Assembly (NCBI GenBank): GCA_965238305.1
Contig: CBDEHK010000001.1
Coordinates: 4,402,001 to 4,466,000 of the forward strand
From: CBDCGJ01 sp965238305
GTDB taxonomy: Bacteria > Pseudomonadota > Alphaproteobacteria > GCA-2731375
Direction of reading: 5' to 3'
DNA length: 64,000 nucleotides
Positions 1 through 9,016 of this stretch are shown piece after piece; positions within the stretch are counted from its first letter, which is position 1; each line of letters begins with the position of its first letter. Position numbers and translations under genes: made by a program. Under the pieces are notes generated by a model. It saw nothing but the letters and a program-made list of their open reading frames with translations, did no database searches and was not told the origin of the DNA.

Positions 1-23
1 GGACGAATTTGTCCATTAACAAC

Positions 24-1526
24 TTAGCCGTCCGCTAAGCGCACGGCAACGAACCGCAGGTCGCCTGCCCGCTTCAATAGCAAAAGGACGGAGCGTCGTT
101 TTGCTTCTTTTACATTTTCGACTTCGCGCAGGACTTCACTTGGTTGGCTGACTTCCTGTTGCGAGACTTCAACGATGACATCACCGGCACGAATACCTTT
201 TTCAGCTGCCGCGCTGTCACCATCCACTTCGACAACAACGACGCCACTTTCATCCGCATCGAGTTCGAACTTCTTTCGCAGCTCAACATCGGCGGGGGCA
301 ATTGTCATACCCAGTGCCGCGATTTTCTTTGGCGCACCTGCCGGCGCTTCTGGCGTGGCATTGGCCAAACGTTTTTCGGCTTCTTCTAACTCGCCTAAGG
401 TAACGGCGATATCAATCTCCTCACCCTTGCGCCAAAGTTTAACCGAGACTTCTTTGCCAATTTCCGTTTCGGCGACAATCCGCGGCAAGCCACGCATGCT
501 GGAAATTTCCTTGCCGTCAAACTCCAGGATCACATCGCCTTGTTGGAGACCGGATTTCTCTGCCGGACCGCCTTCCAGGACGCCCGCGACCAGCGCGCCT
601 TTAGCCTTTTTCAGACCTAAACCCTCGGCAATTTCTTCCGTCACGGTCTGAATACTGACCCCAAGCCAGCCGCGCCTGGTGCGGCCAAACTTCTTTAATT
701 GCTTCAGAACAGCCGTCGCCTGAGCGGAAGGAATGGCAAATCCGATACCCACACTACCGCCAGAGGGGGAGAAGATCGCGGTATTAATACCGATCACTTC
801 GCCATCCATATTGAATAAGGGACCGCCTGAATTGCCGCGATTGATCGACGCATCGGTTTGAATGAAGTCGTCGTACGAGCCCATTTGAATATCCCGGCCG
901 CGCGCCGATACAATGCCGGCCGTGACGCTATTGCCAAGGCCGAACGGATTACCGATCGCCATCACCCAATCGCCAACCCGTAATTTGTCGGAATTGCCAA
1001 ATTCAACATATGGCAATTCGACGTCATCGTTAATCTTCAAAAGTGCAACATCGGTTTTGGGATCGCGACCCACCACCTCGGCGTCAAAGCGGCGGCCATC
1101 GGCGAGACGAACAGAAATTTCATCAGCGCCTTGAATGACGTGATTATTCGTTACCACCAAGCCATTTTCGGCAATCACAAATCCTGAACCCAGAGAGGTT
1201 GCTCGCCGTGGGCGGCCATTACGTTTCCCAGGTCGGTTACGATCGAAAAATTCCTTAAAGAACTCCTCGAATGGAGAACCAGGCGGGAACTGAAATTCGG
1301 GCGGCGGATTATTGTCGGTCTGCGTCTGGACCGTTTGGGTGGTGAAAACGTTCACGACTGCCGGTGACAATCGTTCCGCCAGATCCGCAAAACTATCAGG
1401 CGCACCGCGAGCCGTGGCGCTGGATATATCGAAACTTAAGAATGCCAGACTAATTATCGCAGCAACTGCCGGCACCGATCGTCGGGGTTGCAGGCGGTTC
1501 ATCATTGCAAATGTAAAGGCGTTCAA
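24..1526 (-). CDS. degP: Do-family periplasmic serine protease (DegP/HtrA type)
   Basis: Trypsin-like periplasmic protease/chaperone that degrades misfolded envelope proteins. Counting from the chosen start (about 500 aa), an N-terminal signal sequence (Arg-Arg, then a hydrophobic stretch to about residue 40) precedes a protease domain with catalytic His129 (TNNHVI), Asp159 (KTDVALL) and Ser233 (RGNSGGP). Two PDZ domains follow (about 280-370 and 400-490). I chose the TTG at 1526 because a strong GGGAG ribosome site lies just upstream; ATG codons at 1505 and 1502 are alternatives that still keep the signal peptide. It is the last gene of the hflK-hflC-DUF2065-degP group, a common alphaproteobacterial order that joins two membrane quality-control systems. 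Family assignment is secure; the exact paralogue (DegP, DegQ or MucD) is not. Confidence 0.95.
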   Translation of the reverse strand: MNAFTFAMMNRLQPRRSVPAVAAIISLAFLSFDISSATARGAPDSFADLAERLSPAVVNVFTTQTVQTQTDNNPPPEFQFPPGSPFEEFFKEFFDRNRPGKRNGRPRRATSLGSGFVIAENGLVVTNNHVIQGADEISVRLADGRRFDAEVVGRDPKTDVALLKINDDVELPYVEFGNSDKLRVGDWVMAIGNPFGLGNSVTAGIVSARGRDIQMGSYDDFIQTDASINRGNSGGPLFNMDGEVIGINTAIFSPSGGSVGIGFAIPSAQATAVLKQLKKFGRTRRGWLGVSIQTVTEEIAEGLGLKKAKGALVAGVLEGGPAEKSGLQQGDVILEFDGKEISSMRGLPRIVAETEIGKEVSVKLWRKGEEIDIAVTLGELEEAEKRLANATPEAPAGAPKKIAALGMTIAPADVELRKKFELDADESGVVVVEVDGDSAAAEKGIRAGDVIVEVSQQEVSQPSEVLREVENVKEAKRRSVLLLLKRAGDLRFVAVRLADG

Positions 1527-1665
1527 ATGAACTCTCCCTTCCTTATTTTGTCGTCTCAAATCGCACCGAACCCACTAGCGGGCCGGCCTTGTTTAGCGAT
1601 ATGGAACCTGATTATGGCGCAATTTGGGCAATATCTCCGCTCAAGGAATTTTGAAGTCGACACCG

Positions 1666-1860
1666 TTAAGCCAAGACCCGCCGCATCAGCCAAATTATGC
1701 CAACGCCAATGATCGCCGTGCCAAGTCCGGTCAGCCGTAATTTGTCGGACGGCTGCGCCATCACCAACACCATCATCCGCTTCATCCCGTCTGGAAAGAG
1801 CGCGTAAAGCGCCCCTTCCAGAGCCAGGATAAGCCCGAATGCCAAAGCAAATTCTTCCAT
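1666..1860 (-). CDS. DUF2065 family small membrane protein
   Basis: A 64-residue protein with two hydrophobic segments (about residues 3-22 and 42-60) around a short polar loop containing a PDGMKRMM-like motif, which fits the DUF2065 (YjeT-like) family of inner-membrane proteins of unknown function. A GGGAAAGGG ribosome site lies just before the ATG. It sits between hflC and the DegP-type protease on the same strand, the usual place for this family in alphaproteobacteria, so a role linked to HflKC or membrane protein quality control is plausible but is inference from context only. Confidence 0.85.
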   Translation of the reverse strand: MEEFALAFGLILALEGALYALFPDGMKRMMVLVMAQPSDKLRLTGLGTAIIGVGIIWLMRRVLA

Positions 1861-1905
1861 CGACCCTTTCCCGCCGCCAGCCTTAAACCGGGGCGTTTGA
1901 CGATA

Positions 1906-2799
1906 TTACTTCTTTGCCGCAGGATCCGGGATCAACCCGAATATGTCATTGAAGTAACGGAAAAATTCGCTATCCGGCGACAACACCATCGTCGTGTCGT
2001 TCGATGTCAACGCGATTTTGTAGGCTTCCAGTGACCGGTAGAAAGCGAAGAATTCCGGATCCTTGCGATAAGCTTCTGCGAATACCCGATTTCGGATCGC
2101 ATCGCCTTCACCGCGCAGGATATTGCCTTTCTTGTTCGCCTCCGCCAAGAGCACCGTGCGTTGGCGTTCCGCGTCAGCCTTAATCTTTTGGGCCAGCTCG
2201 TCACCTTTGGCGCGTGCTTCGCGGGCTTCCCGCTCCCGTTCCGCCTTCATGCGATTATAGACCGCCTGGCTATTGGCATCCGGCAAATCAGCCCGCTTGA
2301 TTCGAACGTCGACGATTTCAATGCCCAGTCTTTCTGCGTTTTCATTCACCAAACCACGGATATCGACCATTAAGCCGGCGCGTTCTTCCGACAATATCGC
2401 CAGCAATTCGACTTCGCCCAAGACTTTGCGCAAGGCTGAATTGACGTAGTTGCCCAAGGTCAATCGGGCCGCAGCTTCGGTTGTGCTGGATTGCACGAAG
2501 AGCAGCGGATCAACAATTTTGAAGCGGGTAAAGGCATCGACAACCAGGCGTTTCTTGTCCGCGAAGATCATTTCTTCCGGCGGCGCGTCATAGTCCAAAA
2601 TACGCTTATCGATATAGATGACGTTGTCGAGGAACGGCACTTTGACATTGATCCCAGGTTCACTGACGACCCGACGGGGATCGCCAAACCGCAGGACCAA
2701 CGCTTGCTGGCGTTCATCAACGGTAAAAATCGCGCTAACGCCAAGAAAGCCGGCAATGGCGACAAGGATAGCTAAAGCTATAAGAATACTCCGGCTCAT
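1906..2799 (-). CDS. hflC: HflC, SPFH-domain modulator of FtsH protease
   Basis: A 297-residue SPFH/prohibitin-family protein with one N-terminal transmembrane anchor (about residues 4-26) and a periplasmic band-7 domain (FTVDERQQALVLRFG start), followed by a long Ala/Glu/Lys-rich coiled coil (about 185-240). HflC pairs with HflK in a large membrane complex that surrounds and restrains the FtsH protease. Its ATG overlaps the hflK stop by four bases (ATGA, 2796-2799), so translation of the two partners is coupled. Length and domain order match the family. Confidence 0.96.
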   Translation of the reverse strand: MSRSILIALAILVAIAGFLGVSAIFTVDERQQALVLRFGDPRRVVSEPGINVKVPFLDNVIYIDKRILDYDAPPEEMIFADKKRLVVDAFTRFKIVDPLLFVQSSTTEAAARLTLGNYVNSALRKVLGEVELLAILSEERAGLMVDIRGLVNENAERLGIEIVDVRIKRADLPDANSQAVYNRMKAEREREAREARAKGDELAQKIKADAERQRTVLLAEANKKGNILRGEGDAIRNRVFAEAYRKDPEFFAFYRSLEAYKIALTSNDTTMVLSPDSEFFRYFNDIFGLIPDPAAKK

Positions 2800-3911
2800 T
2801 GCTTGGCACCTCCCGAATTGGCATTTCGTCGTTTCTCAACTTCCGGCAGCGGTAGATACGGGACGACGCCAGACCCACCGTTTTTGTTATCAATGATAAC
2901 TTTATCCATACCGCCCAAGACCTGTTCCATGGTTTCCAGATACATCCGTTGCCGGGTGACATCTTTGGCTTTTGCATACTCGCCCAGAATAGCCAGGTAG
3001 CGGGAAACTTCACCCTCGGCGTCGGCAACGGTTTGTTCTTTGTAGCCTTCTGCATCGAGGCGAATTTGCGCCGATTCGCCGCGGGCGCGGGGAATAATAT
3101 CGTTGGCGTAAGCTTCGGCCTCGTTACGTTTCCGTTCCTGGTCGGCGCGCGCCGCCTGGACATCGCGGAAAGCGTCGATCACTTGTCCTGGCGGATCGAC
3201 GGACTGTAGTTTCACTTCAACGATTTCGATGCCGGAAACATAGTCATTCATGATCCCCTGCAACTCGCTGCGGGTCCGCTGCTCGACCTGTTGGCGACCT
3301 TCGGTTAGGACATCGTCGATCTTGGTGTTGCCGACAACTTCCCGCATCACACTTTCCGCCACCGCTTTCACGGTCAGTTCCGGATTGCGGATATTAAACA
3401 GGAAGTTCTTGGCGTCGCCGATTTTCCACAGTACGGCAAAACCAATGTCGACGATATTTTCATCACCCGTTAGCATCAAGCTTTCTTCCAAATGACTGGC
3501 CGCACGCGCATTGCCGCCACGAAAGCCGATTTCGACACGATTGATGCGGGTAACTTTCGGTGTCTCGACAGTTTCAATGGGCACCGGCGAATGATAATGC
3601 AGGCCGGCTGCTGTGGTTTCGACATATTTACCAAAGCGCAACACCACGCCCTGTTCGTCTGTCCCAACCCGATAGAAACCACTGGCCAGCCACAAAACCA
3701 ACAAGATCAATAGCCCGATCATTAAGCCGCGGCTGCCCCAGCGGCCACCGGTTGGCAAGACGCCTTTAAAGCGGTCTTGCCCTCTTTTCAGAATTTCTTC
3801 CAGATTTGGTGGCTGCGGTCCGCCGCCTTGGCCGGATCCACCGGATCCCCATGGGCCACGGTCATCTCCACCGCCGCCTTGCCAACCACCGCCTTGATTA
3901 CTCCAGGGCAT
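2796..3911 (-). CDS. hflK: HflK, SPFH-domain modulator of FtsH protease
   Basis: A 371-residue partner of HflC. It starts with a Gly/Gln-rich cytoplasmic tail (about residues 5-35) typical of HflK, has one transmembrane segment (about 62-82), then the SPFH domain (YRVGTDEQGVVLRFG) and a C-terminal coiled coil. The ATG is preceded by GAGGAGC. It is the first gene of the operon, and a sigma-70-like promoter is visible about 65-95 bases upstream. The complex controls FtsH turnover of membrane proteins. Confidence 0.96.
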   Translation of the reverse strand: MPWSNQGGGWQGGGGDDRGPWGSGGSGQGGGPQPPNLEEILKRGQDRFKGVLPTGGRWGSRGLMIGLLILLVLWLASGFYRVGTDEQGVVLRFGKYVETTAAGLHYHSPVPIETVETPKVTRINRVEIGFRGGNARAASHLEESLMLTGDENIVDIGFAVLWKIGDAKNFLFNIRNPELTVKAVAESVMREVVGNTKIDDVLTEGRQQVEQRTRSELQGIMNDYVSGIEIVEVKLQSVDPPGQVIDAFRDVQAARADQERKRNEAEAYANDIIPRARGESAQIRLDAEGYKEQTVADAEGEVSRYLAILGEYAKAKDVTRQRMYLETMEQVLGGMDKVIIDNKNGGSGVVPYLPLPEVEKRRNANSGGAKQ

Positions 3912-3975
3912 GGTAGCTCCTCACTTTCTTGATTGATTGAAATTTCATTCGGCCATTGCCGAACCTACTGTCCGC

Positions 3976-4004
3976 GTTATATGACAGCTGAGAGCGAAGC
4001 GCAA
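3976..4004 (-). promoter_or_regulatory. candidate sigma-70 promoter of the hflK operon
   Basis: Reading the minus strand, TTGCGC (4004-3999) and TATAAC (3981-3976) are separated by exactly 17 bases, a good fit to a housekeeping -35/-10 pair, and lie upstream of the hflK ATG at 3911. The -10 match is strong and the -35 match moderate. No heat-shock-type promoter stood out. Confidence 0.4.
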
Positions 4005-4070
4005 CGCGATTGCGTCGCCTTATGCAGTCAATTATCAGCGATATCGTGATTTACGAGGGAGAATTCAAGC

Positions 4071-5195
4071 ATGGCCGCGTTAAACGAAGAGGCCGTCCTA
4101 GCGACACTGAAGAATATACAGGTACCGGACAAAGCTCAGGATGTGGTCTCTTTGGGGATGATTTCAGGCATGCATGTCCGCGACGGTCATGTCCAATTCG
4201 CTATCGAAGTGGATCCGGCGGAGGGTGACAAAATGGAACCTTTGCGCAAAGCCTGCGAAGAAACTGTCCGCAATTTGGCCGGCGTATTGTCTGCAACCGC
4301 TATCCTTACGGCGGAACGCCAAGCCGCTGCTGCGCCATCACAACCGCAAAGACCCCAACAACCGCCTCGGCCACAGCCGCCACAGAACAACAAGCTAGAG
4401 CTACCTGGCGTCAAATCGATCATCGCGATTGCCTCCGGCAAGGGCGGTGTCGGCAAATCCACGACCTCGATCAATCTGGCGCTGGCGCTGAAACAATTGG
4501 GCAAGAAAGTCGGCATATTGGATGCAGATATCTATGGCCCTTCGATCCCCCGTATGCTGGGCATCAAAGGTAAACCGGAATCGAGTGGCGATAAGTTGGT
4601 ACCACCCAGCAACCATGGCCTAGTCGCCATGTCCATGGGCTTTTTGGTAGAAGAAGACACGCCGATGATTTGGCGCGGTCCGATGGTGATGAGTGCACTG
4701 GAACAATTGTTACGCGACGTCGATTGGGGCGAACTGGATGTCCTGGTCATCGATATGCCACCGGGTACTGGTGATGCGCAGCTGACCTTGGCGCAGCGCG
4801 CACCTCTGACTGGTGCAGTTATTGTTTCAACACCGCAGGATGTGGCCCTGATCGATGCCCGCAAAGGCATCGGCATGTTCGAACGGGTCGAAGTGCCGGT
4901 CGTGGGGATGATCGAGAATATGAGTTATTTTGTCTGCCCTGATTGCGGCAGCCAGCATGATATCTTCGGCCATGGCGGGGCCCGCGAGGTGGCAAAAGAA
5001 ATCGGCTGCCATTTCCTTGGGGAAATTCCGCTGCATATCAAGATTCGGACAAATTCTGACGAAGGTACGCCGATCGTCGAGACCGATCCCGATAATCCCT
5101 TGTCGCAAGCCTACCGGGACATTGCCGCCGGCGTTGCCGCCAGGATCGATGAAATTCAGGCCACAGCCGGTGGCCCAAAAATTGTCTTCCAGTAA
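4071..5195 (+). CDS. mrp: Mrp/ApbC family iron-sulfur carrier ATPase
   Basis: A 374-residue P-loop protein that carries and delivers [4Fe-4S] clusters in the cytoplasm. Residues about 5-80 form a MIP18/DUF59-like domain. A Pro/Gln-rich linker (about 85-105) follows, then the Mrp NTPase domain with the deviant Walker A GKGGVGKST (about 123-131), the ADIYGPSIPRMLG segment, and the cluster-binding CPDC pair (about 287-290). Start ATG has a GGGAG site. It is divergent from hflK and is followed almost without gap by an efflux pump gene. Confidence 0.95.
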   Translation: MAALNEEAVLATLKNIQVPDKAQDVVSLGMISGMHVRDGHVQFAIEVDPAEGDKMEPLRKACEETVRNLAGVLSATAILTAERQAAAAPSQPQRPQQPPRPQPPQNNKLELPGVKSIIAIASGKGGVGKSTTSINLALALKQLGKKVGILDADIYGPSIPRMLGIKGKPESSGDKLVPPSNHGLVAMSMGFLVEEDTPMIWRGPMVMSALEQLLRDVDWGELDVLVIDMPPGTGDAQLTLAQRAPLTGAVIVSTPQDVALIDARKGIGMFERVEVPVVGMIENMSYFVCPDCGSQHDIFGHGGAREVAKEIGCHFLGEIPLHIKIRTNSDEGTPIVETDPDNPLSQAYRDIAAGVAARIDEIQATAGGPKIVFQ

Positions 5196-6399
5196 TCTGT
5201 CGCCGGAGCAAAAATCCACTGCAAAACGTCCACCGTTGCTGACTTTGGTCTGTACGACCATGATTGCCAATGCGTCTTTGAATATGTTGGTCCCTTCGAT
5301 GCCATCGATCGCGCGGGATTTGGCGACTTCACCGGCCAGCGTCCAGCTTACCCTGACACTTTATTTGGTGGGCATTGCCACAGGACAACTGATTTATGGT
5401 CCGCTGTCCGATCGTTACGGGCGCCGTCCAATTTTGCTGATCGGACTTTTAGGCTTTATATTCGCAACCATCGCGGCGCTTGCATCGATGACAATCGACT
5501 TGTTGATCATCAGCCGCTTTGCGCAAGGTTTTTGCGGCTGCTCCGGCATGGTATTGACCCGGGCCATCGTTCGCGACGTCTATAGTCGCGAAGAAACCGC
5601 CAGCGCACTTGGGTTTATCACTATGGCGATGGTCATCGGCCCGGCAATTTCACCGACCATTGGCGGCGTTTTCGACCAATATTTAAGCTGGCGTTGGATA
5701 TTCGTCCTGCAAACGGGCTTTTGCGCAATTGTTGTTGTGGCAACCTATTATTCTTTGAACGAAACCAATTTGCGGCGCACTGCGAGTATCCGATTTCGAA
5801 CGGTCTTTGCTGATTTTGGTGGCTTGTTGAAATCACCTGCCTATCTTGGATATGTCCTCAGCGCCGGCTTTTCGACCTGGTGCTTCTATTCCTTTCTTGG
5901 TGGCGCACCCCATGTCGCAGTGGAGATTATCGGCGCCAGCCCAGTTGAATATGGGCTATATTTTTTGCTGCTGGCATCCGGCTATTCCAGCGGCAATTTT
6001 GTTTCCGGCAAATTGGCGACACGGGTAAAATTGCCGTCATTGATCGCTTGTGGTTTGGCGATTTCGGGCGCCGCTGTAGCGGTCTTGATCGTCATCGGGC
6101 TAACGGTTGAACTTAGTTTGCCGAGCCTATTTATTCCGATGATGTTTATGACGTTCGGGAATGGCATCAGCCAGCCAACGACAATTGCCTCGGCCATCAG
6201 CGTCAGAGCTGATATTGCTGGCTCCGCTTCCGGCCTATTGGGTTTCATCCAGATGGGTATTGCCGGATTGGCTTCGATGGTTGTCGGGCTGTTGCTGGGG
6301 GCCAGTCACATGCCGCTTCTGTATCAAATCGCCTTTGGGATTATTTTCGCGATCATATTTTTCGTGTACGGACTGAAATACGATCGAGCGGCGAAATAA
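5182..6399 (+). CDS. MFS multidrug efflux pump, Bcr/CflA type
   Basis: A 12-helix major-facilitator drug/H+ antiporter of the inner membrane. The conserved loop between helices 2 and 3 reads GPLSDRYGRRPILL, and the motif-C region in helix 5 is MVIGPAISPTIGG, typical of the Bcr/CflA group. The start is uncertain: the frame is open back into mrp, but the ATG at 5260 would cut into helix 1, so the TTG at 5182 (or GTG at 5170), overlapping the mrp stop, is preferred; none has a strong ribosome site. About 405 residues from 5182, normal for the family. Substrate unknown. Confidence 0.88.
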   Translation: MSSSNLSPEQKSTAKRPPLLTLVCTTMIANASLNMLVPSMPSIARDLATSPASVQLTLTLYLVGIATGQLIYGPLSDRYGRRPILLIGLLGFIFATIAALASMTIDLLIISRFAQGFCGCSGMVLTRAIVRDVYSREETASALGFITMAMVIGPAISPTIGGVFDQYLSWRWIFVLQTGFCAIVVVATYYSLNETNLRRTASIRFRTVFADFGGLLKSPAYLGYVLSAGFSTWCFYSFLGGAPHVAVEIIGASPVEYGLYFLLLASGYSSGNFVSGKLATRVKLPSLIACGLAISGAAVAVLIVIGLTVELSLPSLFIPMMFMTFGNGISQPTTIASAISVRADIAGSASGLLGFIQMGIAGLASMVVGLLLGASHMPLLYQIAFGIIFAIIFFVYGLKYDRAAK

Positions 6400-6448
6400 C
6401 GCCGCAGCTGACAATTTACCGGATTTAGGGCATCATTACGGGCGGAAA

Positions 6449-6655
6449 GTGAATCGGGCGATGTTACTGCAAGAAATAACCGGAATTGAAGATCCATATG
6501 TGGCGTTTGGTGTCGTGGCCGCCTGTATTTTTGCCATTTTTTGGGTCTTGGATGTCTGGGGGATTGTCAATCTGGCCGCCCTGTTCGGTATTTCCAGCGG
6601 CGGCGGCGATGGTGGCAGTGATTTTGGCGACGGTGGTGGCGACGGTGGCGAATAG
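6449..6655 (+). CDS. small one-helix membrane protein with Gly/Asp-rich tail
   Basis: A 68-residue protein from a GTG with GGCGGAAA upstream (or 64 residues from the ATG at 6461). It has one predicted transmembrane segment (about residues 18-47, rich in Val, Ala, Ile, Phe and Trp) and a C-terminal tail made almost wholly of Gly, Asp and Ser ending in repeats of GDGG. No function is recognised. Tail-to-tail with the LysR gene, 12 bases apart. Codon content looks like its neighbours, so it is probably real, but the repeat tail could inflate the coding signal. Confidence 0.6.
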   Translation: MNRAMLLQEITGIEDPYVAFGVVAACIFAIFWVLDVWGIVNLAALFGISSGGGDGGSDFGDGGGDGGE

Positions 6656-6667
6656 AAAACGTCTAGT

Positions 6668-7525
6668 TCACACAACCATTTGCAGTATCTCCGCTAACGC
6701 TTTGACATTTGGAATTTTATCCCCTTGGCGCCAAATTAGTAATGTCCGCAAATGATCCTCGCCCTTCGGTAGGTGATGAATTTTTAGTCGTCTGCCTTCC
6801 GGAAACCCCTGAAGCACACTTCGCGGCAACAGAGCCGCACCCATGCCGGCGACCACGCAGCCAAGCATCGCATGATAGGAGGCCAATTCGATCGTCCGCT
6901 CCGGCATCTCGCCACGGGCCTCATACCAAGCCTCTAACAATTTACGGTGAGGGCAGCCGATCTCAAAAACGATCATGGTTTTAGGGACCCCGTTTGGAGC
7001 CTCGATAGAGGGATGTCCGGCGGTGGTGACAATCACCGTTTCTTCGACAAAGGCGGTTATGGTTTCGAATTTTGCCGGCGCCACCGGTTCGGCGACCAGG
7101 GCGGCGTCCAATTCGCCTGTCAACAAAGCAGCTGATAACTGGCTCGGATTGCCGGTGCGTAGTTCCAGGATCACTTCCGGATAGAGGCAAGTGAACTCTG
7201 TCAACGGGCCCGGTAAGCGAACCGCCGCCGTGCTTTCCATCGAACCAAGGCGAAAAACACCGTTTGGTTTGGCATCACATACCGCTGCCTCCGCTTCTGC
7301 TGCCAGCTTTAATAGTCGATCAGAATAGTCCAGCAAGGTCCGACCCGCCGGCGCCAAGTGCAGTCGCTTGCCTTCACGAACAAACAGCGGGACGCCCAAA
7401 TCTTCCTCAAGCTGTTGAATACGTGTGGTGACGTTGGATTGAACCCGATGCAGGCGTTCAGCCGCCCGGGTGATGCCACCTTCGTTTACCACCGCGGCGA
7501 ATATGCGCAAGTCTGATAAATCCAC
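6668..7525 (-). CDS. LysR-family transcriptional regulator
   Basis: A 285-residue LTTR. The N-terminal winged helix-turn-helix (about residues 3-60, with GGITRAAERLHRVQSNVTTRI) is followed by a substrate-binding domain of periplasmic-binding-protein fold (about 90-280). It is divergent from the small DUF1330 gene at 7642, with a very AT-rich 116-base gap between them, so the usual LTTR arrangement of regulator plus adjacent target applies. The effector is unknown. Confidence 0.93.
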   Translation of the reverse strand: MDLSDLRIFAAVVNEGGITRAAERLHRVQSNVTTRIQQLEEDLGVPLFVREGKRLHLAPAGRTLLDYSDRLLKLAAEAEAAVCDAKPNGVFRLGSMESTAAVRLPGPLTEFTCLYPEVILELRTGNPSQLSAALLTGELDAALVAEPVAPAKFETITAFVEETVIVTTAGHPSIEAPNGVPKTMIVFEIGCPHRKLLEAWYEARGEMPERTIELASYHAMLGCVVAGMGAALLPRSVLQGFPEGRRLKIHHLPKGEDHLRTLLIWRQGDKIPNVKALAEILQMVV

Positions 7526-7625
7526 AATAATCTCAAATAATGATGATATTTATCTTTATTATTCATTTTTATTGATAAAAGGCAATCAAACATAAAAGAG
7601 CGTACCGCAAGGTTTCTTGCGAACT
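7526..7625. promoter_or_regulatory. AT-rich divergent control region, likely LysR operator
   Basis: The gap between the LysR gene and the DUF1330 gene is markedly more AT-rich than the surrounding sequence and contains an inverted repeat with half-sites TTTATC and GATAAA about 19 bases apart (around 7547-7578). This fits a LysR-type operator, but no protected site can be shown from sequence alone. Confidence 0.35.
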
Positions 7626-7641
7626 CAATATGGAGGAAGAG

Positions 7642-7935
7642 ATGACAAAAGGTTATTGGATCGTACGGGTATCGGTGACGAACGCAGACGATTATCCAGA
7701 CTACATTGCCGCTGCGACCCCGGCTTTCGAAAAGTACGGCGCTCGATTTATCGTCCGCGGCGGCAGTTTTCAATCTATGGAAGGCAATTCACGGGAACGA
7801 AATGTTGTGGTGGAGTTCAAGGATTATGAAACTGCGCGCAGTTGTTATACTAGTCCCGAATATCAACACGCAAAGTCTATCCGCGTCGCCAATGCGGATG
7901 CTGATTTGATCATAATCGAGGGATTGGCGGCTTAG
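7642..7935 (+). CDS. DUF1330 domain protein (dimeric ferredoxin-like fold)
   Basis: A 97-residue cytoplasmic protein covering a full DUF1330 domain (starts TKGYWIVRVSVTN, centre FIVRGGSF, then YxSPEYQ). The start is set by GGAGGAAG, which sits just before the ATG at 7642; an ATG twelve bases earlier lies in front of that site and is unlikely. Members have an alpha/beta-barrel dimer fold and mostly unknown roles. The divergent LysR gene probably controls it. Its stop overlaps the thyX stop by four bases (TTAG). Confidence 0.88.
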   Translation: MTKGYWIVRVSVTNADDYPDYIAAATPAFEKYGARFIVRGGSFQSMEGNSRERNVVVEFKDYETARSCYTSPEYQHAKSIRVANADADLIIIEGLAA

Positions 7936-8870
7936 TCTTTGAACTGCAACACCGCCATTAACTCACGCCATTCGCGGGCCGACATATCGCTGGTTTGCTG
8001 GGTCACTGTCTCTCCAGACAACATCCGGCGCACGACGGCGATGCCGGTCCGCGATAGGCTGGCACCGCCGAGGCGGTATTCGTCAAAAGCGTCCGAGGCA
8101 ATCGGCACCCACCGCTTGACCGTATCCAGCATAATATCGGCGTAAGCGCGAATTTCATATTGCGCATGCGGATCCGCCCGCAACGAGAGGAAGTGCAGCA
8201 GATTATGTAGATCGGTTTTCCAGTACCATTGGGTATAGGTATTAACTGGCAAATTCATCCGTGCCAGTTCACGAGCCAGGCCGTCACGGCCTGGATCGAT
8301 GACATTCCCGGCTTCATCCTCGTTCAACATTTCCGCATAATGGTCGTAGCAGCGGATGGCATCTTCGCGCAGTAAGTCCAAAACCCGTGCGGCTTCGTCC
8401 CCGGTCAGCACATCGCCGCGCCCTTGCCGGTTCGTGGTCGCCTGCGCCGCCAGATGTTCCGGCGCCGGAATATAGAATTCTTTGTCCAGGATCGAATAGC
8501 GGGCGGAATATTCGTTCACGTTGGCGGTACGGTGCCGGATCCATTGCCGCGCCACGAAAATCGGCAGTTTGATGTGATATTTGATTTCACACATCTCAAA
8601 CGGGGTAGTGTGGCGATGACGCATTAGATAATTAATCAAACCACCGTCGTTCTGCACTTTCTTAGTGCCACGGCCATAGGAAACGCGAGCCGCCTGAACA
8701 ATCGCCGCATCGTCACCCATATAGTCAATCACCCGCACAAAGCCGTGATCGAGAACCGGGAGTGCCTGAAAGAGAACCTCTTCCAAAGCCGGTGAAACCA
8801 CCCGCATGGTCGTGTGGCTTTGTGTTCGTTGATCGTCAATTTCGGCTTGTTGGTCGTCGGTAATCGGCAT
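7932..8870 (-). CDS. thyX: FAD-dependent thymidylate synthase ThyX
   Basis: Makes dTMP from dUMP using methylene-tetrahydrofolate, FAD and NADPH. The ThyX signature is clear as RHRTANVNEYSARY (about residue 115-130), with further conserved residues through EYRLGG near the end. About 312 residues from the ATG at 8870, chosen because GAGGACGAG precedes it; a longer frame to 8972 lacks support. No thyA is seen in the window. Convergent with the DUF1330 gene. Confidence 0.96.
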   Translation of the reverse strand: MPITDDQQAEIDDQRTQSHTTMRVVSPALEEVLFQALPVLDHGFVRVIDYMGDDAAIVQAARVSYGRGTKKVQNDGGLINYLMRHRHTTPFEMCEIKYHIKLPIFVARQWIRHRTANVNEYSARYSILDKEFYIPAPEHLAAQATTNRQGRGDVLTGDEAARVLDLLREDAIRCYDHYAEMLNEDEAGNVIDPGRDGLARELARMNLPVNTYTQWYWKTDLHNLLHFLSLRADPHAQYEIRAYADIMLDTVKRWVPIASDAFDEYRLGGASLSRTGIAVVRRMLSGETVTQQTSDMSAREWRELMAVLQFKD

Positions 8871-8982
8871 ACTCGTCCTCGTTACACAAAAATAGTTATC
8901 TGAAGGAACCCGGCAGTTTAGCCGCAAAATCAAGAACCGCAATATGGCGAATATACACATCTGAGCCGGCATTATTCAGGAG

Positions 8983-9011
8983 TTGGAAAATCGCTCTCAA
9001 TGCCCTATATA
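8983..9011 (+). promoter_or_regulatory. sigma-70-like promoter of the tmRNA gene
   Basis: TTGGAA (8983-8988) and TATATA (9006-9011) are spaced by exactly 17 bases. A start about seven bases downstream would fall at about 9017-9018, where the first stem (GTGCC) of the predicted RNA begins. The fit between promoter and RNA structure supports both calls. Confidence 0.6.
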
Positions 9012-9016
9012 TATTG

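Noticed and set aside
4930..5181. Longer N terminus for the efflux pump
   Set aside because: It would overlap mrp by more than 260 bases in another frame, and the segment has no transporter-like sequence.
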